A stretch of 64,000 nt of DNA from Callorhinus ursinus (lineage: Eukaryota > Chordata > Mammalia > Carnivora > Otariidae): positions 15,592,154-15,656,153 of the forward strand of contig NW_020312827.1 in assembly GCF_003265705.1 (NCBI RefSeq), in the 5' to 3' direction. Position 1 is the stretch's first letter, and every line of letters begins with the position of its first letter. The position numbers and the translations under genes are program-made. The notes under the pieces were generated by a model. The model saw only the letters and a program-made list of their open reading frames with translations. It searched no databases and was not told the origin of the DNA. Positions 1 through 12,600 of this stretch are shown here, piece after piece.

Positions 1-776
1 AACCTACTTCTACTGTGTGCCAGACTTTCTAATGCTTAATGACAAATCAATGACATTTTATTATCTATTATTCCAATTGTAGAACTTGAAGCTCTAGTAA
101 CTTTTCATGTAATAAACTAGGATTTGAAACAAAATAACTACATCCAAATGGTAACTGCCATGTTACACCATGAGCAAAAAAGCCTTGTCTCTTGTGTCTA
201 CTTAAGAAATCAGGATAAGTCTCATTACTTCACAAGGATAAGAGATCCACATTTAATAACATAGATGTAAGGCTCAAGTGTTCAATGAATAGACTAGATG
301 TGCATCAAGCATTTTAGTTACTGTTTCTGTGAACCAAGCTAGAGAAAAAATATGGAGGATTCTTCATAGCTAACAACTGGAGATCTTGTGGTCCTCTAGA
401 GTGACATCATCAGCACAAAATTAAATCAGTGCAACTGAATGAGCAGTGGTTCTGTATGGGAGAGCCCTGCATGCTGATTCTGAATCCTGGATTCTTGCCC
501 TACTCTTCTACTTACCATCTTGGCACAGAACATAGGTCATACAACTCATCTGGGTCTTGGATTTCACACTGGGGAAATAGCAGGCAATCCTCTCAAGTTC
601 TTTTTTAGTCTAAAATTCCAAGTATTGATTTGAAACAAAAAAAAAATGTATAGCTTGAGAAAGGTAGGAAGGACAGAGGGTGGCTTGAGGTGATCTGTGT
701 AGAACAATGTATATTTTGAACCCTTATACTCACTAGGAAAATCAAGTAAAGCCAAGGCATTAATTATTAAAGTTTA
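1..776. other. No recognisable gene or repeat
   Basis: AT-rich, stop-rich sequence. The only frames are under about 65 codons and show no protein-like features. Confidence 0.7.
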
Positions 777-955
777 TTTTTTTAAGATTTTATTTATTTG
801 ACAGAGAGAGAGAGAGAACACAAGCAGGGGAAACAGCAGAGGGAAAGGGTCTCCACTGATCAGGGAACCCAATGCAGGGCCCAATCCCATCCCAGGACCC
901 TGGGATCATGACCTGAGCTGAAGGCAGGTGCTTAACCCACTCACCCAGGTGCCCC
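777..955 (-). mobile_element. Carnivore tRNA-derived SINE (CAN/SINEC), minus strand
   Basis: Read on the minus strand it begins with the tRNA-like head (ends GGTGCCCC on the plus strand), has the central block around GGGATCATGACCTGAGCTGAAGGCAG, the CT-rich tail seen here as a GA run, and a poly(T)/AAGATTTTATTTATTT end. Flanking AAAGTTTA-like and AAGGTTTA-like sequence may be a decayed target-site duplication. SINEs of this family are copied by L1 machinery and carry an internal pol III promoter. The copy is moderately diverged. Confidence 0.93.
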
Positions 956-1990
956 AAGGTTTACTGTTTATTATGTTTAAACCGAGCTCGTCAGTATAGC
1001 TGTCTGGTTCCTTCTTCATCCAACAATGTGTCCTAAAGCATTTTACCCCATTAGCAATAGCTGATATTCATTATTTGCTTCTTAAGACAAAAACCCAAAA
1101 CTCAACCTATTTCCTTAAAAAATGATCAGTGTACCCCTAAGGTAATTATTTGTGGCCCCAGAGAAGGCTGGTATTAAGATGGAGCACATGTTGTTTGACA
1201 ATCTTTCCCTCTAATGCCTTGGTATGTAGAAATTAAAAAATTCTGGGAAAGGCAGGCCCAACTGCATGGTACTCTGGGAATTTCTTGAGACAAAAGGGCT
1301 CCAGACCACCATTTCTTTCCTTTTTGAGCCGTATGATTAATAGAACCTATCTCAAGATTGACATAGCTTTAAGTGAATTTGGTGAGAAATAAAAGACACT
1401 GATCTTCATGGCACTTTCTCATAAGAACACTTGATAGCATATGATTGAGTTGCTTGAATTGTTGACCCAAGCTCTACATCCGGGCCTGATAATCATAAGG
1501 AATTGCTGATTCTCTTAACCCAGCCATTTGGTATTATGGATATACTTTGTCATTACTGTCAGTGAATATAAATTTTAAATAAAGTATCATAGTAAAACGA
1601 GTAGAAACATGGGAAGAAGTCTGCACAATATAACTAAGAGACAGAACTTTCTCCTTGTTACCATCCCACTTCCTGGGAGACACAGTGACTTCAGCAGAGG
1701 CATGAGCATAATAGTAATACACCCAAAGCCAGCCTGCTTCATTATTGAGGCTCATGGTGATGACAGAGAATTTCCACTTCTACCTCTAGTTGGTCCCAGT
1801 TGGTTCTCACCTGGTTCCTCAATAGTGAATTCCTCCTCATTGGCCAGAGTTCCTTGGTTATGACACAGGTTCTTCCACAGTGGTGGTAGGGCAAGCTGAG
1901 AGTCTTGTTCTGAAGAAATCAACTCCTGATGGGAGTGGCACTGGTAGAGCTCCTGACTTCTCCTCAAACAGGGATCCAGGAATCGTGATC
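956..1990. other. No recognisable gene or repeat
   Basis: Short overlapping frames on both strands (1534-1967) have no familiar motif. Nothing else was seen. Confidence 0.65.
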
Positions 1991-2233
1991 AAGAACGAAT
2001 TGTATGGGGCACCTGGGTGGCTCAGTTGGTTAAGCGACTGACTTCGGCTCAGGTCATGATCCCAGAGTCCTGAGACAGGACTGGGCCCCACATCGGGCTC
2101 CCTGCTCTGTGGGGAGTCTGCTTCTCCCTCTGACTCTGCCCCCTCTTGTGTTCTCTCTCTCTCACTCTCTCTCTCTCTCTCAAATAAATAAATAAAATCT
2201 AAAAAAAAAAAAAGAAAAAGAACGAATTGTATG
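1991..2233 (+). mobile_element. Carnivore SINE (CAN/SINEC) with perfect 16-bp target-site duplication
   Basis: The SINE body runs from 2007 to about 2217: head GGGCACCTGGGTGGCTCAG, central TCAGGTCATGATCCCAGAG, a long CT-rich tail, CAAATAAATAAATAAAATCT and poly(A). It is bounded by identical direct repeats AAGAACGAATTGTATG at 1991-2006 and 2218-2233, the signature of L1-mediated insertion. The intact duplication suggests a fairly recent insertion. The antisense reading frame across it is only repeat-derived. Confidence 0.97.
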
Positions 2234-2479
2234 AATATGCATCTTGGGGAATGAAACTGACTTGGGGGAAGCAGGGATATTCTTGTCATGTCCTGATAGG
2301 AGTACTAAGTTATGTTAGTTGGTAATGAAAAGATACGTGATTTATTTCATACTCCAGACCAATAAAGTGGGACATGCTAATTATGCGGCAGACCATTATG
2401 TCTTTAAAGCTCATTGCCATGCAGTATAACAACCTGACATTAATTTTGTGACTAATTATTTTAATGTAGAGAACAAATG

Positions 2480-2700
2480 GATAGATTTTGGAGCCAAAAC
2501 CTGGGTTCAAACGTGGGCTCTACCACCTATTACCTTTATGACCTTGGCCATATATTAAATCTCCTACCTTCTCTCAGCCCCCAAAAGTGTGAACTCTATT
2601 TCATAGAGTTGTTGCAAGACCTAATCAAGATAATGAAAAGTACTTAGAATTGTCCCTGATCAGGGACTAAGTCCCTAATAACTCTTAGTATTATTATATA
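2480..2700 (+). repeat. MIR-family SINE, old
   Basis: The order of segments matches MIR: a TTTGGAGCCAAAACCTGGGTTCAAA head, the CTCTACCACCTATTACC region, GACCTTGG, then a GTTGTTGCAAGACCTAATCAAGAT segment and ACTTAGAATTGTCCCTG. Heavily diverged, as expected for a mammal-wide element. Confidence 0.82.
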
Positions 2701-4089
2701 GGTGCATCTTCCATAAGCAAAAAATACATTTTTAAGGCATAATTACATCTTAGAATTGCCATTGTACATAAACGTGCTTCTAAATCTGTCATCAACTGAG
2801 CAGTATAGGCCAGTTGAGAATGCATTCCTGCTTAATGAGAGAGCCCTACACCACTGGATAAATCCGTTCTTTTACTACGAAAGCAACTGGTGGCTGTGGC
2901 CTAGGTCAGCCAGGATCTGAAGTCCACACCATCTTGGGTTCTCAGGAGACAGAAGTGGGCCGTTCTTCCCTGTTGCCCTGTGCCCGGCATCTGTTAATTG
3001 AGAGAGAGGCAGATGTATGAGATACATAGTTTAGTGTTGAGCGTCAACGAGAGATTCCCCCAGAGAAGTTTAAAAAACCTATTTTGTTTGGAGTCAGGCC
3101 TTCTAAACCTGACTTCGTTTTTCCAGCTGCATCTAAATGGGTGTGTGTGTGTGTTTATCTTCAGACCTTTCCCCTTTTTCTCAGAGTAACAGGCCAGAGC
3201 TCACATTTTTCACCCTGTCTTGCAAAGAGGTGTTTGGAGGAGGATTGTTTTTCTTTTGCTCTTTACTGGGTCCATTTTTTTTTTTTTTAAATGATGAGTT
3301 CTTTTCCCAGGGCCTCTTCTAAGGTAGCAACCTGAGTTAAATTTTAGGAGCTCTGGTTTGTAAAGGAAAAGCAAGGTGTCTGGAACTGAATTTCAGTCAG
3401 GCCTTTCCCAGTGAATAATAACATCAAAACAGTCAACTTCACCAAGACCCTTGACACTCGCATATTTCTAACATGGAGTTAGGAAAACCATCAGAACTGT
3501 AGAGGAAATATACAATCATTTGAATGTAAGAGTCAACAGTTATTTTCTTGCAGTCGTTTCTGAGCTCTTTCTTCAGCAATGAGGAAATATAAAACATATG
3601 AAAAGAGAGTAAATATTGTGATAAGATAAGTGGTAATTCCTTAATGAAAAGCACTTAGTAATCACCCCTTTTTCTTTAAAAAGCAAAACAAGAAAGATAA
3701 TATTTTAGGACTACATTTTTTAAATCTCTTTGTTAAAAGGCCAATTTTGTGTAAATGCCTGTTAATATGAGCTTTTATCATGCAAAATCCCAAGGTTTCT
3801 TTGGTCCATTATCTACAAGTTAGAAATAAGAATCACATGTCGTTGAAACCAAACATCTGTTTTTAGGGAACTGCATTATAAAACTCCAGGATTTCTATTG
3901 CCTTGTATTTTAAACAATCTTAAAATCTCTTATATAACAGTTATTTATTCATTCTTCAAATATTCCTTGACTGCCTATTAAGTACTCCTAGTCAACGTCC
4001 CAGTTGGAGTTGGAGAAACACATGTTTTTGACCCTCTCTGAGGTCAAAGACTAGAGGGAAAGAACTATTTCTGACACTTTTTACTTAAA
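2701..4089. other. Unassigned, with short GT and T runs
   Basis: A (GT)8 run at 3139-3154 and a T-run near 3279-3288. The section 3935-4085 faintly resembles an ancient dispersed repeat ('attgactgcctattaagtac') but cannot be assigned. Confidence 0.6.
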
Positions 4090-4225
4090 TATTTAGTGAT
4101 CTCTGTCATATCATGAAGTTATTGAAGGTAAGGTTAATATATAAATTTTTATATTCTCCCTGGCACCCAATACAGTACTGGCAAAGAACAGACTCAACTC
4201 ATGTTGATTAGCACAGTGTTAAAGA
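4090..4225 (+). repeat. Possible L2 3' end fragment
   Basis: CTCCCTGGCACCCAATACAGTACTGGCAAAGA followed by ACTCAACTCATGTTGATTAG resembles the L2 tail (CCCAGTGCCTGGCACA...CTCAATAAATGTT). Strongly decayed; alignment to a repeat library would decide. Confidence 0.45.
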
Positions 4226-5787
4226 TATTACTCTGTTTGATGATTCTTTTCAAAGAAATGTGCAATAGTGCAGGAATAATACGGAGATTGTGATCAAAAG
4301 CCAGTTTGTTATATCTCTTCCAATTTCTCTGAAACTATTCAGTCATTCGGTGGAGGCAGTTTCCATCTACTCTAGAATAAAATTTTCCAGGGGATCTCAT
4401 GACTTTGTCTCATTTTTCTTAGGACCTGTCAACTTTTAAGTCATAGAGTCTCAAAGCAGTAGTTAGATCGTCCAGCCAGGATAAAAATTAAAGCCTGAAC
4501 TTGACATAGGATTAAATATTTCCTTCCCCACCTCCGAGCTGATTCAGTTCAAATCAGAGACCACAGGTGGGGTCTTCACCTTCTTTTTCCTGCTCACCTT
4601 CTGCCTTCCTTGCTAGTTGCCCTTTGTCCCTGCCACGATCTCCCTAAGTGTGTGTCTGTGTTGAGGGGGTAGGGAGACAGGGAAGGATGCACAGCTTACC
4701 TGGCCATGTTCCACCCTCTCTGGGCCATGGAGATTAGCAATACTGTCTGCCCCCTTCTCTCGTAACACCTGCATGGGATGTTTAGTAGTTCCCTGCAAGG
4801 CCCTTCTCTACTATAGCTGTCCTTTCTTTGTCTTGAACTTCTGTGGTATGGTACACATCCAGCTGTTTTCTGTTGCCTCTCCTTCACCTTCTCGAGGGGT
4901 CTATGGACAAGATCTAAGGAAGATTTCATACTGGTGCTCTCAGAAATAGGGCCTCCATCTGACTTCAAGTAAGCGAGAGGCACTTTGATATTTGACAGTT
5001 TAGGAGAGGAAAGACTTCTCTTCTACCTTCCTAGTTTCTATGACTAGTGTCTTTGAATTGAATTGACAAAGACAGGTTAGAAGGAGAAAAAAATGTACAA
5101 ATTTTATTTGATGTTAATATTTGTATATGACGTAGGGGGCTTTATAGGAAGAGATAAAAACTCCAAGGAAGTGGTTATGTATTATTTTAACAAAGAGTGC
5201 TAGGTTATGGAGATATGATAAAAGAAAAAAGGATTGGGCTAGGGTTGGCAAATTATGGGAAGCATGTGGGGGAAAATAATGGAAGATGTAGGTTATTTTG
5301 GTAAGGTTTGTTTGTAAAGACTTATCTCTGCAACCACTTCCCATCTCCAGTAATAAGAATGTTCTTCTCTTTCTGATACATGGAAAGCACATGTCTCATG
5401 TGAAACTTATGCCCTGCTTTTAGGTAGAAAGGAGGGAGGCAGAGAAGCTTCCTATATCTGCTGTTTCTCAATTGATTTCAGCTCAAAATAATGAACATTC
5501 AAAGTGGCATACTTTGGAATGTTCTGTTCTGTTCAACAGACTCCCAGGGGCAGGAGCCCCAGGATCACAACACTCTCCCAAGTTCCCAAGTTGGCCTCCC
5601 AATTCATGAATCTGGGCACCATTGAGTTTCCAAGCAGGAGTCAGAACCAGGTCCACAGTGTGATGTAGTTTTCTTGTAAGATCTGCACTATGACTTCTGT
5701 GTCTCCTTAATATGTTTGGGGGCTTTCTGAGTATTCTTTTTGGAATCTCCCCCATCCCCCACCCCCCACTGCCCCTGCATGTGCATG
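4226..5787. other. Unassigned
   Basis: A weak MIR-like trace at 4,435-4,570 (TCATAGAGTCTCAAAGCAG...TTCAAATCAGAGA) is too decayed to call. No coding signal. Confidence 0.55.
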
Positions 5788-5792
5788 CACAC

Positions 5793-5829
<37 letters not shown>
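5788..5829. repeat. (CA)n microsatellite with ACAT interruptions
   Basis: A 42-bp alternating purine-pyrimidine tract, interrupted twice by T near its left end. Reading frames across it on both strands are repeat artefacts. Confidence 0.97.
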
Positions 5830-6344
5830 GGTATACACATATGCAACCTCTGGGCTTGAAATTCGAAAGTAGCAAATCTCCCCTTTGTTGCAAAAAAAAA
5901 AAAAAAATAATCACAACATGTCAAGAGTTCTCTCCAGAGAAATCTCTCTCCTGATCTTTTCTCTATCCTTTATCACTCTGAGGGGTTCAGGCATGGTGGA
6001 GCTATTTCATCCTGTGCCTCACACAAACTGAGACAGAAGGTCCAGGTCTAAGGTCTCAGCTGTGGTACTGACACAGCTCACCAGGTCCCCACTTTGCTTC
6101 CTCTAAGAGTTACTGTGTGTGCAGTGAACAGTTTGGCTTTGTGTGTCTGTAAGGGGGAATTATCCAAATGACATTTACTGCTTGCAACGTGCTCTAGTGT
6201 GACTTCAGAGAGTAATATCAATTAGGTTTTCAGGTTCCCTGAAAATAGTGATTATAATAACTGTTTTGGGTTTGATGATAATGGCCTATGGAGAAAAAAT
6301 ACAAGTAGTCCTCCCCCATTCAGAGGCTGAGAATCTTTTATCTG
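5830..6344. other. Unassigned, with an A15 run
   Basis: An A homopolymer at about 5891-5907 has no attached retroelement. Nothing else was seen. Confidence 0.6.
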
Positions 6345-6550
6345 GAACATGGGTAAGCAAATTATAGTCTGTGAGCCAAATCTGACCCATCACTAGTATT
6401 TTTTAATAAAGTTTTATTGGAACACACACATGCTCATTTGTTTATGTACTGTCTATGGACTCTTTTGTACTACAATGGCAGGATTTAGTTGTTGCAGCAA
6501 CGACCATATAGCCTAATATATATATATATACCATCTAGCCCTATGGTGAG
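6345..6550 (+). repeat. Old hAT-type nonautonomous DNA transposon fossil
   Basis: The run GCAAATTATAGTCTGTGAG, AATAAAGTTTTATTGGAACAC, GCTCATTTGTTTATGTACTG and TACAATGGCAGGATTTAG follows a well-known mammalian DNA-element consensus (hAT group by recollection; exact family name not certain). A short (AT)n expansion lies near 6517-6530 inside it. Confidence 0.7.
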
Positions 6551-7269
6551 CTCTGATTTGAAAGGACTCCCAAGTTGATTACTATGTTAAATACACAGGA
6601 AGTGCATCCATGAGAATGGTCCTTCCCCCAGATGCTAAAATAAGAAAAACAACCTGTTCCATTTTAATTCTACTGCTTTGCTGAGAAACAAGGGATCTTA
6701 CTGATGTTTCTGTCCAGGAACCTGTTTCACTTGATTTTTCTTGGGTTGGATTTTTTCTGGATTGCTTCGAGTTATAAGTCTTTTTTTCTTCTTGAAACTG
6801 TGGATATACTTTCCATGTACTGGTTCATTTAGTAAATATCATTTGAAGACCTGTCCAAAGGCAGGTACTGGGCTATGTGTTAGGGAGATAACATGAAGCA
6901 GATCAAAGGACTTGCATACTTAAGTGTCTTGGGATCTCATAGAGAGGTAGATCATGAACTAGATGGTTACAGGACATTAAGGAGCTGTTGAAAGAGGCTC
7001 CTCATGCAGTTTTATGGGGTTGCACATGGGGCAACTGCAAGGGCCTAACAGAAGAAACAGGGACAAAGATGAGAGCTGCTGACTGAGTAGAGGTTAGGCA
7101 GCCAGGTGGAATTAGGAAAAGAAAAGCTATTTTCAGGTAGAGAGAACAAAAAGCTCAGAGCCTGGAGGAAAGCATGCCACAGTGAATTTGAGAACTAGAA
7201 TCAGCAGTGCTTCCCAAAATTTTTCACTTACTGGAACCCATAGAAACTGATAGCATTTGTATGCCATTG
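6551..7269. other. Unassigned, possible ancient repeat
   Basis: 6,830-7,180 resembles a dispersed mammalian repeat in its string AGGCAGGTACTGGGCTATGTG ... GCTATTTTCAGGTAGAGAG ... CAGAGCCTGGAGGAAAG; the family could not be named. Confidence 0.45.
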
Positions 7270-7780
7270 GATTAGTTAGGGGATTCAGAGAAATAAAATG
7301 TATATATTGAGATTATTAAGAGAAATTGGCTCATGAGAATATGAAGGCTGGCAAGTCCAAAGTTTACAGGGTGGGCCAGCAGTCTGGAAGCCCAGGAGAG
7401 GTGATAAGCTGCAATGCCAGTCTGAAAGCTGGCAGGAAGGAGTCCTAGGACAACCCCAATGTCTCCACTGGAATCTGAGACTGTCTTCCATAACAGCAGG
7501 AAGAGCTGATCTCATGATAAAGTTTAAAGGCAGTTTGCTGGAGAATTCTCTCTTGTTAGAAGAAGCCAGTGTTTGGGCTGATTGTATTTTAAACAATCAA
7601 CCGATTAGATGAGGCCTACCCACATTGTGGAAGGCCATCTGCCTCACTTAAAGTCCACTAATTTAAATGTTAACCTTATCCAAAAGCACCCTCACAGAAA
7701 CACCCAGAATATATTTTACCAAATATCTGAGCACTCTATAGCTCATCCAAGTATACACATAAAATCAACCAGCATAACCA
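7270..7780 (+). repeat. MLT2-like LTR (ERV-L group), solitary
   Basis: Recognised from successive landmarks: GGATTCAGAGAAATAAAATG, AATTGGCTCATGAGAATATG, AAGGCTGGCAAGTCCAAAG, CAATCAACCGATTAGATGAG, CTACCCACATTGTGGAAGGC, CTAATTTAAATGTTAACC, CACCCTCACAGAAACACCCA and ACACATAAAATCAACCAGCA. These match the order of an MLT2-type LTR on the plus strand. No internal retroviral sequence is seen beside it, so it is probably a solo LTR. Reading frames at 7285-7596 and 7609-7836 are LTR artefacts. Confidence 0.78.
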
Positions 7781-8506
7781 CTTTGGAGCAACGAAAAGAG
7801 AATTCTTGTGGTTCAAGCCACCAGTTTGGGTATTAACTCCCTCAGGTTATGAGAGCATTGTATTTCAACACATTTGTAATCCTCCTGTCATATCACAAAG
7901 CCACGTTGAATGATTTGCATTTTATTAGGAGAAAAATGCACTCATTGAGAGGTTTTACTTTTTGAATTTACTCTCCATTTGACTTTCCATAGAGAAGAGA
8001 GTAAGAATTGCATATGGGAACTTTGGTTGATCAGGTCTATAAATGGCTCCCCTAACTTCCACTCACATTCTAGCACCAGAACTCAGTCTCAAGGCCACAC
8101 ATAATTGCAGAGAGAGTGACAGCTGTGGCCTGCACATATGCCCAGGAAGAAGAGACGCACTTGGATATTACAGAGTTGTAGCAATCTCTGCCAAGAAAGA
8201 ACAGTCAGAGAGGGAGGAAGAGAGCAAGGCTTATTGCGGGAGCCAAGGAGAGGTGAGAGTTTCAAGTTTCCTAAATTTTCATTCTATTATGTTCAGATAG
8301 CATAAGTTCTTTTGTAACTATTCTAGTTGTTATTGGTGACTCCAGTAAAAAGAATTTGATTATAGTGGCTGAGAGAGTGGGTCAGGGGATTAAGGAATGA
8401 ATGAGAAAAGAAGTGGAGAAAGCAGGCATAGATTTAAAAAAAAAATATGTTGAACGTAGGGAAATCAGTGGGGGTATAGCTTTAATGAGTCAGCAGAAAA
8501 AAATGT

Positions 8507-8537
<31 letters not shown>

Positions 8538-11056
8538 GCTTTGTTTTAAGGGTGGGATAAGCATATTTATAAGAGGGAGAGGAGATAGAGTGGAGATGGA
8601 AAGTCAAAAGGCGGGAGAAAGGGATATGATTTGTAGAATGAGTTTCTAAGGTGATGCTATTTAACCTCTAGTTAGAAGAATCTGCTTTTAAAGGAAAAAG
8701 TCAACTTTTCTTTTTTTTTTTTTTTATAGATATTCTGAAGCTCATATAAGTGAATATTTAAGATGATGAGGGAATGACCAAATGTTTCTTAAAGACATTT
8801 GAGCTGTGTTGGAGTGGAACAAAAAGGGAAAGTGAGGAGATTCAAATCTCATGAACTGGGTGTTCTTGGGAATAATGGGGTTCTGGGCACGTTCTGTGAG
8901 AACTGAGGAGAGCTGTGAATATCTGGAAGAGTCTCACTGGGGAAGAAGGAGAAAGAAAGAGGTCAAGAAAGCATTGAGATGCTGTGGAAGTTAGACATCC
9001 CACTTTTGGAATCATGACCTGAGGAGCTATGTGTTTCCTTCCAGGATCTCAGACCGGAAGAGATCAAGGTGAGGGGTCTAGGGATAGAGACTAGGAAGCA
9101 GAAGGGCTTCAGATGAATGGGTGATGGGTTCTGAAGAGGTTTATCCCTGAATAAAGTGTTGGAAAGACTGAATGAAGATACGCCAAAGAAAAGGGGTGAC
9201 TTCCCTCTTGCTCCCTTACAGAACAGAGTTGCTCCAGGTATAGATGGGGACTAGCTGTACAAGAATGACTTGAATGCTTATTGAAAGTGTAGATGTCCAT
9301 CTGAGAGAACAAGGCAAGCTTCTTTGCCTTTCCAGGAAGCTCTGAGGAGATTCTTAGACACTGACATGGAAAAATACCTGCTGGAGACCACGGTCAGATT
9401 CTGGGCAGGTGTTTGAAGGGAAAGGGGATGAGACAGACGGTCCCAGGCCCTTTCTGCCCAGCCAGAACTTTGACTGCTCTTCCCCTCCTGTTTATCCATA
9501 GATCTTATTGTCAGGAATAGCTCCATGTGCTTTGACCACATGCAAAGGCTCACAGCTCCTGGGAATGGGTTTCTAACAGAGAGAGAACAGTGAATTACAG
9601 AGTTAGATCTAATCAAGATACAAGGGAGAAAGTTTTCTCTTTGCTTTCTAAGTTATCCCAGAGAGAAGTCCTGATTTCAATGTGCAAACAGATGCCACAA
9701 AAACAAAAACAGAGTGGAATGAGTGATTGAAAAACCTATGAAGCAGCATTCTGAGGGAAGGCAGGGTTTAACCGTTGTACAGGGACTCATTTCAGAGGCC
9801 TTTCTCTTCTCGGAGAGGAAAAAAAAAAAAAAAATACCTGCTTTGGGAGCTCATCCCCATCCTTTTTTAAAAGAAGAGTGAAATACAAGGCACAAGTAAT
9901 CAAGTGAATATAACTAAGCTTCTCCAGAACTGGGGAAATTCAAATTGCTGAGTACTGACCATCGATCCACCTACCCCCTCATGCATTTATTCACACAGCC
10001 AGTCAGGGTCTCTTAGAGTCTCTTGAGTGGTTTCTAGATGCCAAATAACATGCATAAAGCACAGTCCCTGCCCTGGAGGAAGTCATAGTTCAGTCTGGGA
10101 AAGAGATAGGGAAACGCCTGATGAGCATGTGGTATGGACCAGCAGTCATTGTGGGGCATGCAGAGGAGAAGGGGGCACAGCACCCTGGCGATGCCATGGA
10201 AGGGGAAGGCTTTAACCTGGTCTGGAAATACAGGTAGAAATTCACTAGATTTCGGCGCTGTTCAGGAAATATTCAAGCAAGGACATAGTTCAGGCAATAT
10301 ATTTCTGCCATTTGTGCAAGGAAGATTTTTGAGAAAGTTTGACATTTTATTATTATACCTTCCCTTTCCCAGAACTTATTGGAGAAGAGCAAAATTGAGA
10401 TGAAGCAAGACAAAGAGTTGGCTTTCCTTTACCAAATAACCTGCAGGAAAAATAAGATTGGGCCTTCATTTTAGCCTTCCAGCACACAACCAAAATAATC
10501 TGGAACCTCGGTAATGAATTTACAAAGCACTCTCACTTTGAAAGAGGGCTCCAGACGTGAGAGCAGGCTGAACAAGTGAAGTAGAAATGGGAAGGACTCC
10601 ACGACAGGCTATGAAGGAACAGAGACAGTGCCAGAGTGATGGGCTGAGGAACTTTGCGGATATAGGTCTCCATTACCGACAGGGCAGGAAGTCACATGGA
10701 GGATTTAAGGGGAAACTAGGATATTAAAAAAAAAAAAAAATGACCACAGCTATGGAAACAGTAGAATAACCAGAAAAGCACTCTAATGTGCCCAGTGAGT
10801 GAAATAGGAGAGGTGATATCAGAGTCTTTGTGCTTTCCCCAAAGACGCGATCAGAACAGCGAAGGCCGGCTGGCCAGGATGCTGGAGCCTGGATATTCTG
10901 AATTGACTACACGTGTAGGCTCACCTTCGACCTCTGTTCTGCAAATCTGGTGTCCCAAGGAGGGAGACCTTCTTAATGATTGCTCTCAAATTCACGGGAA
11001 CTGAACAGAAAGACATTTTTCTTGGCATTCTCTAATATTTTCACACTTTCTGGCAG
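7781..11056. other. Unassigned, with low-complexity tracts
   Basis: Apart from the T/G tract at 8511-8548, it holds a T-run at about 8711-8726 and A-runs at 9821-9834 and 10726-10740. 8,040-8,200 and 9,975-10,100 faintly resemble old dispersed repeats. No frame exceeds 112 codons and none looks protein-like. Confidence 0.55.
8511..8548. repeat. T-rich (GTTT)n low-complexity tract
   Basis: T-run followed by four GTTT units and related T/G sequence. No target-site duplication or adjoining retroelement body was seen. Confidence 0.85.
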
Positions 11057-11178
11057 ATTTTTTCCACCAGAAGAACAGAAAGTGAAAAGACCAGCAGAAG
11101 TCTCACACGTGTTTGGATCCACAGATGCCCACTTCTACGTGACCTCAGAGAAAACAGAATCCAGCCTGGGAGCTGTAG
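11057..11178 (+). other. Exon-like segment with splice-site-like borders (unproven)
   Basis: A pyrimidine-rich stretch ending in TTTCTGGCAG precedes 122 bases that are open in one frame, followed by a GTAGGG donor-like sequence. The open frame belongs to a longer 85-codon ORF (10980-11237). Translated residues include PAEVSHVFGSTDAHF and YVTSEKTESS, which I do not recognise. Splice-like sites occur by chance in large genomes and no partner exon was found, so this is only a candidate. Confidence 0.15.
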
Positions 11179-11849
11179 GTAGGGAATACATTGCAGTTAA
11201 CTTCTTTTCCCTGGGAAAGGGGAAGTTTTATATCTAGCCTCAAACGTGCCTGTGCGTGTGTGTGTGTGTTAATTGTGCATGTTCTCTAAAACAGTTTATT
11301 AAGTATTTTCTGACTGGAAAATAAATATTTGCTGATCATATATATTGCATGAGGGCATTTCAGAGCAGAAATGGATATAGCTACTACACAAACACATACA
11401 CAAATAATATGTGACAGGTTTGGGGTTTTTTATCCTCTCCAGGTTTAAAAACTGTGTTAGGCATCCAAATACGGGGCAGCTCTGTCTTTGCCTCTTCCCA
11501 TGAGAACCTTGAGGGCTAAATGAAAATCTTGCTCCAAGAATTAAGGTAGCTTGGGCCAAAGAGCCTTGTGATAGAGAGGCTTGCCGTTATGAACGTTAAA
11601 GCCCATAAGCATTAGGATAACAATCTGCAGAAGCGCAAGGGCTAAATCTTGGGCAGAACTGTGTTCCGGCCTGAGCAGCAGCAGTAGAACCCATGCCGGG
11701 GACCATTCACGCTGATGCTCTGCGACGGATGCTACCAATTACCTCGGAAAATTCCTGGCATCTTTGGTCGGGATCAGTGGCGCTTTTTATTTCCCAGTGT
11801 GTTTTAGACCACTTCCTATACAAAGACCACAAATGGGATAATTATGGAA
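11179..11849. other. Unassigned
   Basis: A short GT run at 11255-11270. Small minus-strand frames (11299-11738) show no familiar feature. Confidence 0.6.
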
Positions 11850-12055
11850 ATAGATACTCTTTTAGAGCTGGAAGGGATTCTAGAAATAATACAAGCTTCA
11901 GTCTTCGCTTTGCAGATGGGTGACTGAAGTCCGGACAGGAGTACTGCTCTGCCCAGTGTCGCAGAGCAGGCTAGCACCAGGCCAGGCACAAAGCAAATGG
12001 GTGCTGATACCCAGTCCAGGTCTGTTTCTAGCCGGTATCTCTTCTTTGACCAACA
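11850..12055 (-). repeat. MIR-like fragment, minus strand
   Basis: AGAGCTGGAAGGGATTCTAG, GCTTTGCAGATGGGTGACTG, a decayed AGTGTCGCAGAGCAGGCTAG and CCCAGTCCAGGTCTG follow the antisense order of MIR-type repeats (an 'attttacagatgaggaaactg' type core). Very diverged. Confidence 0.5.
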
Positions 12056-12099
12056 AAGGCTCCTAGTCACCGAAGGAGGCAAAATCCAGATTCTACTAC

Positions 12100-12600
12100 A
12101 TGGCTCTTCGAGATCTGCTGACCCCCGTCTGCTTCTCTAGCTTTATTTTCCCTTGTTCTACCTTCCCCCTACTGCTACCTTCTTTTACCAAGTACTTTTA
12201 ACTCCAACCACTTCCAACTTCCCACAGTTCCCTTAATATGCCATGAAATTTTGTGCTTTGAGTGACTTGCTGCTCCTACCTCTACACAGGCTGATTCTTC
12301 TCTGTTCAGCCTGTAATACTAAGACCACACGTGACCTTCTTCACGAAGCTTTCCTACTTCCTGCTTCGTGGTAGGGAACCTCATCACAGTGTTCTCGACA
12401 CACACCTCAAAGAATTTTCAAGAGCAGCAATTGGAATGGTTTGTAAAAATTGCTAGTCTCCCTCTTGCCTTACTAATTTTTGTATTCTTTCCCCAGTCCT
12501 TCCTTCCCTCAGCATTCGGCACAGGACCTGATACACAGTAAATTCTCCATAAATGCTAAATGAAGGAATGGATGAGTAAACCAACTGGACTCTAAATTGC
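12100..12600 (+). repeat. L2 LINE 3' region, old
   Basis: Contains an L2-like string of CTTCTTCACGAAGCTTTCCT, TCCCTCTTGCCTTACTAATT and the terminal GGCACAGGACCTGATACACAGTAAATTCTCCATAAATGC...GAATGGATGAG. This is the L2 tail ('tggcacatagtaggtgctcaataaatg...gaatgaatg' type). No coding capacity remains. Confidence 0.72.

Noticed and set aside
1858..2289. 143-codon minus-strand ORF with Arg-Glu-rich stretch
   Set aside because: It reads through an antisense SINE; the Arg-Glu run is its CT-rich tail.
5483..5954. Cys-Val-rich ORFs around the CA repeat
   Set aside because: Translation of a dinucleotide repeat in several frames.
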